The position numbers were made by a program, and so were the translations under genes. The notes beneath the pieces were generated by a model. It had not been told where the DNA came from. It made no database searches and saw only the letters and a program-made list of their open reading frames with translations. From Frankiales bacterium (GTDB lineage Bacteria > Actinomycetota > Actinomycetes > Mycobacteriales > SCTD01), in the NCBI GenBank assembly GCA_025464795.1, contig JAODNB010000059.1, positions 1 to 15,728 on the forward strand: a stretch of DNA of 15,728 bases, read 5' to 3'. Every line of letters starts with the position of its first letter. The first letter of the stretch is position 1. Below are positions 8,049 through 13,528 of this stretch, one piece after another.

Positions 8049-8140
8049 TCTCTCCCAGCTCCGCGTGGAGCCCGCCGGGTCCGGGTCCCACAGGGAGGAC
8101 CGTGCTGACGAACCTGGCGCGACAGGGATACTCCCCTTCG
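8043..8140 (-). promoter_or_regulatory. yybP-ykoY (Mn2+) riboswitch aptamer in the terC leader
   Basis: The minus-strand leader shows the conserved parts of the yybP-ykoY class in order: P1 5' strand CGAAGG running into GGGGAGTATCCC (loop L1 consensus GGGGAGUA), then CGTCAGCACG (8110-8101, the second conserved loop), two local hairpins (GGTCC/GGACC and GCTCC/GGAGC), and finally GAGAGACC running into P1 3' strand CCTTCG (8048-8043). This class binds Mn2+ and commonly precedes TerC/Alx and MntP genes. Its position directly upstream of a TerC gene agrees with that. Recognition is by eye; a covariance-model search with Rfam RF00080 would settle it. Confidence 0.85.
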
Positions 8141-8148
8141 ACATCCTC

Positions 8149-8154
8149 ATCCTA
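8149..8154 (-). promoter_or_regulatory. Candidate -10 box for the terC transcript
   Basis: TAGGAT on the minus strand lies 8 nt before the first base of the riboswitch P1 helix, so transcription would begin almost exactly at the aptamer. GTGTCA (8176-8171) 16 nt upstream is a weak -35 candidate. It lies between the divergent terC leader and the methyltransferase start. Confidence 0.4.
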
Positions 8155-8169
8155 GCCGCAAGGAACCTC

Positions 8170-8799
8170 GTGACACCGGACCTGCTCGCTGTTGCCGCTG
8201 CGACCAAGGGCTTCCTGCCCGACGACGAGGCTGCCGCGCTCCACGCGGCTGCCCTGTCCGCCGACGGTGGGCTCTGGCTCGAGGTCGGCACCTACTGCGG
8301 CAAGTCGACGGTCCACGTGGGGTCAGCGGCGCGCCGGCGCGACGCCCAGCTCGTCACCGTCGACCACCACAGGGGATCTGAGGAGAACCAGGCGGGCTGG
8401 GAGTGGCACGACACCTCGCTCGTCGACCCGCACACCGGCCGGCTCGAGACGCTGCCCTCGCTGCGCCGCACCCTCTGGGACGCCGGCCTGGATGACGTCG
8501 TCACGGCCGTGGTCGGCTCGACCCAGCAGGTCGGCCGGTGGTGGACCTCGCCGCTGACCTTCTTGTTCCTCGACGGCAACCACACGGAGGAGGTCGCCCA
8601 GCACGACTACGCGGCCTTCGCTCCTCATGTCGTGTCCGGCGGGGTGCTGTGCATCCACGACGTCTTCGAGAACCCTGCCGACGGCGGGCGGCCGCCCTGG
8701 AACGTGCTGCGTCGCGCCGTGGACTCCGGCGCCTTCGCCGAGGTCTCGACCACCGGCTCCCTGCGCGTCCTTCGGCGGAAAAGCACTCCGTTCGCCTGA
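8170..8799 (+). CDS. Class I SAM-dependent methyltransferase (Methyltransf_24 type)
   Basis: 209-aa soluble Rossmann-fold enzyme. SAM-binding motif I is LWLEVGTYCGKST (35-47), the acidic ribose-binding strand is LVTVDHH (61-67), and the later strands FLFLDGNHTEEVAQHDYAAF (131-150) and GGVLCIHDVF (157-166) match the O-methyltransferase-like Methyltransf_24 group, with D135 and D164 as likely catalytic or metal-site residues. The substrate is unknown. Start choice: GTG at 8170 is preceded by AAGGAA at five-base spacing; the frame stays open upstream to ATG 8065, but that extension would run through the terC riboswitch on the other strand and has no fold. It is divergent from terC, so its promoter must overlap the riboswitch DNA; GATACT (8127-8132) is a possible -10. 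Confidence 0.88.
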   Translation: MTPDLLAVAAATKGFLPDDEAAALHAAALSADGGLWLEVGTYCGKSTVHVGSAARRRDAQLVTVDHHRGSEENQAGWEWHDTSLVDPHTGRLETLPSLRRTLWDAGLDDVVTAVVGSTQQVGRWWTSPLTFLFLDGNHTEEVAQHDYAAFAPHVVSGGVLCIHDVFENPADGGRPPWNVLRRAVDSGAFAEVSTTGSLRVLRRKSTPFA

Positions 8800-8809
8800 C
8801 CGAGCGCCC

Positions 8810-8815
8810 TAGGCT
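8810..8815 (+). promoter_or_regulatory. Candidate -10 box for leaderless PNPOx-like gene
   Basis: TAGGCT lies seven bases before the ATG at 8823, in the 23-nt gap after the methyltransferase stop. There is no Shine-Dalgarno sequence in the gap. This is the arrangement expected of a leaderless actinobacterial transcript; no good -35 is visible. Confidence 0.4.
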
Positions 8816-8822
8816 GCCGCGC

Positions 8823-9368
8823 ATGGGCAGAGTCTTCGACACCATCGATGACGAGCTCTCGTCATGGATCGCCGCACAGCCGCTCTTCTTCGTCGCCACG
8901 GCACCGCTCGCAGGCGACGGGCTCGTCAACGTGTCACCTCGGGGGCTCGACTGCCTCTCCGTGCTCGGACCGCGGCAGGTCGGTTGGATCGACAGCACGG
9001 GAAGCGGGGTCGAGACGATCGCCCACCTCCGCGAGAACGGGCGCATCACCGTCATGTGGTGCGCGTTCAGCGATGCGCCGCGGGTCGTCCGCGTGCACGG
9101 ACGTGGTCGGGTGTGCATGCCGGGCTCGAAGGAGTACGACGAGCTGCTCGCGCTTCACCCGAAGCAGCCGTCCCCGCGGGCGGCGGTCGTCGTGGACGCG
9201 GTGCGGATCAGCGACTCGTGCGGCTTCGGGGTCCCCCTGATGGAGCTCGTCGGTGAGCGGACCCAGATGTTCCGGTGGGCGCAGAGCAAGGGCCCGGCCG
9301 GCGTCGCCAGCTATCGCGAGAGCCGCAACGCCGTCAGCCTGGACGGGCTGCCGGGCCTCCCCCCGTGA
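8823..9368 (+). CDS. Pyridoxamine 5'-phosphate oxidase-fold protein (flavin/F420-type split barrel)
   Basis: 181-aa soluble protein of the PNPOx-like split-barrel superfamily. Typical features are the start GRVFDTIDDELSSWIAAQ (2-19), the strand pair LFFVATAPLAGDGLVNVSPRG (about 21-41), then GWIDSTGSGVETIAHLRENGRITVMWCAF and VRVHGRGRV, which shape the cofactor pocket, and a C-terminal RISDSCGFGVPLMEL segment. Close actinobacterial relatives are annotated only as pyridoxamine 5'-phosphate oxidase family; FMN, F420 or heme could be the cofactor, so no reaction is assigned. True PdxH activity is unlikely to be safely claimed. The ATG at 8823 is the first codon that starts the fold. The stop codon overlaps the next gene's GTG in a GTGA arrangement, so the two are co-translated. 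Confidence 0.88.
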   Translation: MGRVFDTIDDELSSWIAAQPLFFVATAPLAGDGLVNVSPRGLDCLSVLGPRQVGWIDSTGSGVETIAHLRENGRITVMWCAFSDAPRVVRVHGRGRVCMPGSKEYDELLALHPKQPSPRAAVVVDAVRISDSCGFGVPLMELVGERTQMFRWAQSKGPAGVASYRESRNAVSLDGLPGLPP

Positions 9369-9772
9369 TCGTCGAACTCCCGCCCACGCTGTACGACGAC
9401 GCCGTCGCGCTCTGGCACGCCGTCGGGCTCACCCGTCCGTGGAACGACCCGATGACCGACCTGCTGCGAGCCGTCGAAGGACCGTCGTCGACCGTGTTGG
9501 CGATGGTGGCCGACGACGTCCTCGTCGGCACCGCCATGGTCGGGACAGACGGCCACCGAGCCTGGATGTACTACGTGGCAGTGGATCCGGCCGCGCAGGG
9601 AGCCGGCCACGGCCGTGCCCTCGTACACGCCTGCGAGGACTGGGCGCGCGCGCACGGAGCACCCAAGGTGATGCTGATGGTGCGCACGACGAACGCGGCG
9701 GTGCTCAGCTTCTACGCCTCGCTCGGGTACGAGGTCAACGAGGTCGCCACCCTCGGCAAGTTCCTGAGCTGA
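9365..9772 (+). CDS. GNAT acetyltransferase, YpeA type
   Basis: 135-aa GCN5-related N-acetyltransferase. The acetyl-CoA pyrophosphate loop is seen in YVAVDPAAQGAGHGRALV (Q-x-x-G-x-G form, about 72-89), followed by helix ALVHACEDWARAHG and the C-terminal NAAVLSFYASLGYEV. LTRPWNDP near residues 19-26, GTDGHR near 59-64 and the closing TLGKFL match what I recall of E. coli YpeA (LLRPWNDP, YDGHR, SLGKRL), and the length is nearly the same. The substrate of YpeA-type enzymes is not established. The start is the GTG at 9365, which overlaps the PNPOx-like stop by 4 nt; the open frame upstream to 9275 lies wholly inside that gene. A strong hairpin follows 1 nt after the stop. Confidence 0.9.
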   Translation: MIVELPPTLYDDAVALWHAVGLTRPWNDPMTDLLRAVEGPSSTVLAMVADDVLVGTAMVGTDGHRAWMYYVAVDPAAQGAGHGRALVHACEDWARAHGAPKVMLMVRTTNAAVLSFYASLGYEVNEVATLGKFLS

Positions 9773-9773
9773 C

Positions 9774-9803
9774 CCGGGGAACCTCGTGGATGAGGTTTCC
9801 CGG
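9774..9803 (+). terminator. Stem-loop terminator between convergent genes
   Basis: CCGGGGAACCTC (9774-9785) pairs with GAGGTTTCCCGG (9792-9803) around a six-base loop. In the plus-strand transcript all 12 pairs form (one G-U); in the minus direction that pair becomes an A-C mismatch, so it fits best as the end of the plus-strand operon. No U-tract follows, as is common in actinobacteria. It may work in both directions. Confidence 0.65.
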
Positions 9804-9812
9804 CGAGGGAGG

Positions 9813-10901
9813 TCAGGTCCGGCGGGCGAGGTCTCCGCACGGAGCGCCGTCCTGCAAGCAGGCGTCGGCGGGCAGCAGCACTCCGGTGGGCAGGTCGCGC
9901 CCGTCGAACAGCTGCAGCGACTGGCCACCAGCAAGGGCGTCGGCTGCCAGCACCATGGCGGCGGCGGTCCAGGAGGATCGCTCGGCCGGCCACCGGACCT
10001 TCTTGTCGAACACGTAGCCGGTCCAGTAGGAGCCGTCGTCGTGACGGAGGTGCTGCACGTCCTGAAGCAGCTGCCGCGCCCGGTCCGGGTCTCCGCTCAC
10101 CAGCAGCGACAGCGCCAGCTCGGCCGTCTCTGCACCGGTCACCCACGGCTCGTCCGAGACGCAGCGGATGCCGAGACCGGGTACCACGAAGGTGTCCCAG
10201 TGCTGGGCGAACAGCTCCTCGGCCATCCGGCCGCGGACCGCACCGCCGAGGACCGGGTAGTACCAGTCCATCGAGAAGCGAGCCTTGTCGAGGAAGACGT
10301 CCGGGTGGTGCGCCACGACGTGCTGGAGGAGCCCGGCGGCGAGCTCCCACTCGGGCTGCGGCTCCCCCATCAGCTCGGCGAGCGCGATGCCGCAACGCAG
10401 TGACTGGTAGATCGAGGACGATCCGGTGAGCAGTGCCTCGCGGCGCGGGACGCCGTCGTCGGAGGCCCAGTAGATCTCACCGGACGGCGCCTGCATGTCG
10501 CAGACGAGGTCGAGGGCGCGCCGGATGTGCGGCCACATCTGCTCAGGGAGCGTCCGGTCGCCGGTGACCTGCAGCCACTGCCAGATACCGACTGCGACGT
10601 AGGCGCACTGGTTGAGGTCGACCATCGGGTCGTCCACCTCGAGCTCGCGGTAGGACGTGGCCCACGAGCCGTCGACGGCCTGCGTCTTGCGCAGCCAGGC
10701 GTACCCGGCTCGGGCCTCCTCGAGGCGTCCGCCGAGGGTGAGCACCATCGCGCACTCGACGTGGTCCCAGGCGTCGGTGTGCCCGTCGGGCCAGGGCAGC
10801 GAGCCGCAGGGCTGCTGCGCGGCGGCGATCGCGTCGACCGTCTGCATCAGCTGCTCGCGCGTCAGGACGCCCGGCAGGCCGCGCAGCTCAGGCCGCCGCA
10901 C
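9813..10901 (-). CDS. Prenyltransferase/squalene-cyclase-like alpha/alpha-toroid protein
   Basis: 362-aa helical-repeat protein with no signal peptide. Four QW-like repeats are visible: QQPCGSLPW (29-37), QAVDGSW (74-80), QAPSGEIYW (137-145) and RHDDGSYW (286-293), the mark of the isoprenoid C2-like toroid fold found in terpene cyclases and protein prenyltransferase beta subunits. The class II cyclase acid DxDD is not present; the nearest is EVDD (88-91). Catalysis of a terpene cyclisation is therefore not supported, and a glycan- or lipid-processing toroid is also possible. The GTG start at 10901 lies 14 nt inside the upstream methyltransferase gene, with GGAGA about 10 nt upstream, showing tight coupling. 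It is the last gene of the GT4-methyltransferase-toroid cassette. Confidence 0.8.
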   Translation of the reverse strand: MRRPELRGLPGVLTREQLMQTVDAIAAAQQPCGSLPWPDGHTDAWDHVECAMVLTLGGRLEEARAGYAWLRKTQAVDGSWATSYRELEVDDPMVDLNQCAYVAVGIWQWLQVTGDRTLPEQMWPHIRRALDLVCDMQAPSGEIYWASDDGVPRREALLTGSSSIYQSLRCGIALAELMGEPQPEWELAAGLLQHVVAHHPDVFLDKARFSMDWYYPVLGGAVRGRMAEELFAQHWDTFVVPGLGIRCVSDEPWVTGAETAELALSLLVSGDPDRARQLLQDVQHLRHDDGSYWTGYVFDKKVRWPAERSSWTAAAMVLAADALAGGQSLQLFDGRDLPTGVLLPADACLQDGAPCGDLARRT

Positions 10902-11622
10902 GAGCGGTCTCCAGCGGCTTGCGGAGATAGACGACCAGCGACTTGCCGACGACCGGCTGCAGCACCCTCTCGGCGAGGCGGGTCGCGAGGGGCTGCTTCA
11001 CCATGTCCCAGACCAGCAGCTGGTGATAGGCCTTCACGAGCGGGTTCGCGTCGTTGCGCACTCCGACGGCGCACTTCAGCCACCAGTACGGGGCATGCAG
11101 CCCGTGCGCGTGGTGGCTCCCGAGGAACTCGAGCCCGACGTCCTCGAGCTTGGCTCGCAGCTCGGACCCCTTGTAGATGCGGATGTGGCCGCCCTCGACG
11201 TTGTGGTAGTCGTCGGACAGCGCCCAGTTGACCTTCTCCGGTCCCCACCGCGGCACGGTGACGGCGATCAGCGCGCCGGGACGGGCGACCCGGAAGAGCT
11301 CAGCCATGGCGCGGGAGTCCTCGGGCAGGTGCTCCATAATCTCAGCCGCGATGATCCGGTCGAAGCTGCTGTCCTCGAAGGGGAGCTCGTACGCCGAGCC
11401 GCGTACTGCTGAGGCACTCCCGCCCTCGGTGACCTCGCCCTCGACCTCCATCGCCCGGAACATGGTGTCGACCTCGACCAGGTCCTGGTGGCTCAGGTCC
11501 AGGGCGACGACGTCCGCACCGCGGCGGTAGAGCGCGAACGCGTGCCGGCCCCCGCCGCACCCCATGTCCAGGACGCGATCGCCCTTGCCCACCGGGAACT
11601 GGTCGAAGTCAACGGTGAGCAC
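10888..11622 (-). CDS. Class I SAM-dependent methyltransferase of the GT4 cassette
   Basis: 244-aa soluble methyltransferase of the Methyltransf_11/25 type. Motif I is VLDMGCGGGRHAF (17-29); the acidic strand end is VALDLS (39-44); the motif IV region is LPFEDSSFDRIIAAEIMEHLPED (80-102); post-motif strands include RPGALIAVTVPRWGPE (114-129) and GGHIRIYKGSEL (144-155). The C-terminal 60 residues, with WWLKCAVG and aromatic/hydrophobic helices, probably form the substrate lid. The acceptor is unknown; a lipid-linked or glycosylated small molecule would fit the neighbours. The GTG start at 11622 directly follows the GT4 stop, with AAGGGAG six bases before it, and the 3' end overlaps the toroid gene by 14 nt. 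Confidence 0.88.
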   Translation of the reverse strand: MLTVDFDQFPVGKGDRVLDMGCGGGRHAFALYRRGADVVALDLSHQDLVEVDTMFRAMEVEGEVTEGGSASAVRGSAYELPFEDSSFDRIIAAEIMEHLPEDSRAMAELFRVARPGALIAVTVPRWGPEKVNWALSDDYHNVEGGHIRIYKGSELRAKLEDVGLEFLGSHHAHGLHAPYWWLKCAVGVRNDANPLVKAYHQLLVWDMVKQPLATRLAERVLQPVVGKSLVVYLRKPLETARAAA

Positions 11623-12984
11623 TCAGCTCTCCCTTGTTGTCGAAGTAGAGGCTGGGTAGCCGTTGAGGCCGTGCGTGCGCATGCCACCGCGCATCTGCAC
11701 AGGGGTCGGGTTCGGGACGGTCTCCCCGAGGTAGTCGCGGTACCACTGCGCTGTCTGCGCGGCGACGGACTGCCAGGTGTAGATCTCCATGACGCGGGCT
11801 CGTCCGGCCGCCCCGAGCCGCGCGGCGAGCTCGTCGTCGTCCATGACCGCCTTGATCGCCTGGGCGAGCGCCTCCGTGTCGCCCGGCGGGACGCTGTACG
11901 CCGCGTCGCCGACGACCTCGGGCAGAGCTCCGGCGGTAGTGGCCACGAGCGGGGTCGCGCAGCTCATCAGCTCGATCGCGGGCAGGCTGAACCCCTCGTA
12001 GAGGCTGGGGACCACGCCGACGTGCGCGCTGCCGAAGATCTGCACGAGCTCTGCTTCGCTGACGCCGGTCACGAAGCGGACAGTGTCCTCGAGGCTCAAC
12101 CGCTCGATGGTCTTGGCGGCGGCCCCGCCCTCGCTGGCCTTGCCGACGATGACGAGCTCGACGTCGCGCTCGGTGCGCAGCTTCGCGACCGCCTCGAGCA
12201 GCGGCACGATCCCCTTCAGCGGGTGGTCGGCGCTGGCGGTCGCCACGATGCGACCGGGCACGCGCGGCAGGGTCGGCGGCACGAACACGTCGTGCTCCAC
12301 CCCGACCGGGATGATCCGCATCCGTCGAGGCTCCACCTCGAAGTCGCGGACGATGTCGTCGTAGGAGTTCTCGCTGACGGTCATGAGGGTCGGCATCTTC
12401 TGGATGACGCGCTTCTGCATGCGCAGGAAGCTGTACCAGCGGACCTTGGAGAGCTTCTTGCGCAGCGGGCTGGCGGCCAGGTCGAGCTCGCGGTCCACCG
12501 TGATCGGGTGGTGGACGTTGGCGATGATCGGCATGCCGTCGCGCTGCATGAGCAGCATCCCGTACCCGAGGGTCTGGTTGTCGTGGATGACGTCGGGCAG
12601 CGGGTACCCCTCGGCGGCGCGCTTCTTGAGGAAGCGGTGCGCCCGGAGGCTGAACGTCAGCGGCTCCGGGAAGGCTGCGGTGCTCATGAGCGCGAACTCG
12701 AGGACATCGATGGAGGTCCGGAACTCCTTCGGCCACGGCACCCGGAACGGGTCGGGGTCGCGGTAGAGGTCCAAGGACGGGAGGGGGACCAGCCCCACGC
12801 CGGGGTCGAGCTCGGGGTACGGCGGACCGCTCAAGACCTCGACGTCGTGCCCGAGCGCAGCGAGCTCCCGGCTGAGGTGCCGGACGTAGACGCCCTGCCC
12901 GCCGCAGTGCGGCTTGCTCCGGTAGGAAAGGAGCACCACGCGGAGCGGACGGCCGCCATCAGCAGCGACCCTGGGTTCCTGCAC
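11623..12984 (-). CDS. GT4-family glycosyltransferase
   Basis: 453-aa GT-B-fold retaining glycosyltransferase of family 4. The N-terminal domain has the glycine-rich loop CGGQGVYV (27-34); the C-terminal domain has K257 in ADHPLKGIVPLLEA, the nucleotide-site strand VELVIVGKA (275-283) and the E-x7-E motif E330-E338 in LYEGFSLPAIELM. The donor (UDP- or GDP-sugar) and acceptor are unknown. It is first of three tightly packed genes, so its product is probably modified by the methyltransferase and toroid protein that follow. The GTG start at 12984 has GAGGAG five bases upstream. An odd point is the last 30 or so residues, rich in G, P, S and T, after the last fold element, which look unstructured. 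There are no membrane helices, so it presumably acts at the inner face of the membrane or in the cytosol. Confidence 0.92.
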   Translation of the reverse strand: MQEPRVAADGGRPLRVVLLSYRSKPHCGGQGVYVRHLSRELAALGHDVEVLSGPPYPELDPGVGLVPLPSLDLYRDPDPFRVPWPKEFRTSIDVLEFALMSTAAFPEPLTFSLRAHRFLKKRAAEGYPLPDVIHDNQTLGYGMLLMQRDGMPIIANVHHPITVDRELDLAASPLRKKLSKVRWYSFLRMQKRVIQKMPTLMTVSENSYDDIVRDFEVEPRRMRIIPVGVEHDVFVPPTLPRVPGRIVATASADHPLKGIVPLLEAVAKLRTERDVELVIVGKASEGGAAAKTIERLSLEDTVRFVTGVSEAELVQIFGSAHVGVVPSLYEGFSLPAIELMSCATPLVATTAGALPEVVGDAAYSVPPGDTEALAQAIKAVMDDDELAARLGAAGRARVMEIYTWQSVAAQTAQWYRDYLGETVPNPTPVQMRGGMRTHGLNGYPASTSTTRES

Positions 12985-13050
12985 CGTGACTCCTCAAAAC
13001 TGGAACGTGTTCTCGTCACGCTACCGCTGACCGACAAGGGTACAGACCCC

Positions 13051-13069
13051 GTGTTACCAACGGTAACAC
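13051..13069. repeat. Perfect inverted repeat upstream of the GT4 cassette
   Basis: GTGTTACC and GGTAACAC form 8-bp perfect arms around AAC. It begins 4 nt beyond the lipoprotein stop and ends 67 nt upstream of the GT4 GTG. It overlaps a weak promoter (TACCCT at 13037-13042 as -10), so an operator for a dimeric repressor is possible. It could instead be a short terminator for the lipoprotein gene, but there is no U-tract. Confidence 0.55.
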
Positions 13070-13072
13070 CTG

Positions 13073-13465
13073 TCAGACGAGCGTGAAAGAGCCGTCATCG
13101 GCGCTCGAGCAGTAGGTCGCGTCCCCGCTGAAGCTGGCCGTGAACCCGTCGGCTCTAGCAAGGCCGAGCACCGCCTGGGCGTCGAGCTTGCCCTTGAGGT
13201 CCAGGGCCGCTGACCCGTCGGCGCGCGTGGCCGACGTCCCGCGGTAGACATCGCTGTCGCCGGCTCGAAGCGTGAACGTGACGTCCTTGCCCGCGAGGGC
13301 AGCGCCCTTGGTGGTGAGGCGCGCCCGGAGCACGGAGGCGCCGGCCACGTTGACCTGCACCTTCTTGGCATCCTCGGCGTGCATGGTCGTCGGCCGGCAG
13401 CCGACCGCGTCAGTGCAGCCGGCGAGCAGCGGCAGGACCAGGACGGGTACGACGAGCGCGCGCAC
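13073..13465 (-). CDS. Small lipoprotein with an Ig-like domain
   Basis: 130-aa predicted lipoprotein. Residues 2-16 form a short hydrophobic signal ending in the lipobox LAGC with C17 as the lipidated residue; C23 and C118 may form a disulfide. Residues about 35-130 look like a bacterial Ig-like (Big_3/invasin-type) domain: LTTKGAALAGKDVTFTLRAG, then ATRADGSAALDL, and the end FSGDATYCSSADDGSFTLV, resembling the familiar FxGDxxYxxS strand. The function is unknown; binding or a structural role at the cell surface is the modest inference. The GTG start at 13465 lacks a good ribosome binding site, but TAGGCA lies seven bases upstream, so a leaderless message is possible. It follows uvrB by 62 nt on the same strand. 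Confidence 0.75.
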   Translation of the reverse strand: MRALVVPVLVLPLLAGCTDAVGCRPTTMHAEDAKKVQVNVAGASVLRARLTTKGAALAGKDVTFTLRAGDSDVYRGTSATRADGSAALDLKGKLDAQAVLGLARADGFTASFSGDATYCSSADDGSFTLV

Positions 13466-13514
13466 GGGCGTATGCCTATCACGCGTTCGCGGCGAGCGAG
13501 TCCTGGCCTGCGTG

Positions 13515-13528
13515 GGCCCTGGTGGGCC
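13515..13528 (-). terminator. Weak hairpin at the uvrB 3' end
   Basis: GGCCC and GGGCC pair around ACCA directly at the uvrB stop codon in the minus-strand RNA. It is a five-bp GC stem without a U-tract. It could help end the uvrB message or simply be a chance result of high GC. Confidence 0.25.

Noticed and set aside
8065..8169. Longer N-terminus for the plus-strand methyltransferase
   Set aside because: It would translate through the riboswitch DNA, has no ribosome binding site, and the added residues show no fold; GTG 8170 has AAGGAA at good spacing.
11488..13086. Long plus-strand open frame (532 codons) opposite the GT4 and methyltransferase genes
   Set aside because: It is antisense to two genes with clear motifs, its translation is rich in R, D, H and V without a fold, and it has no start context; this is a high-GC shadow frame.
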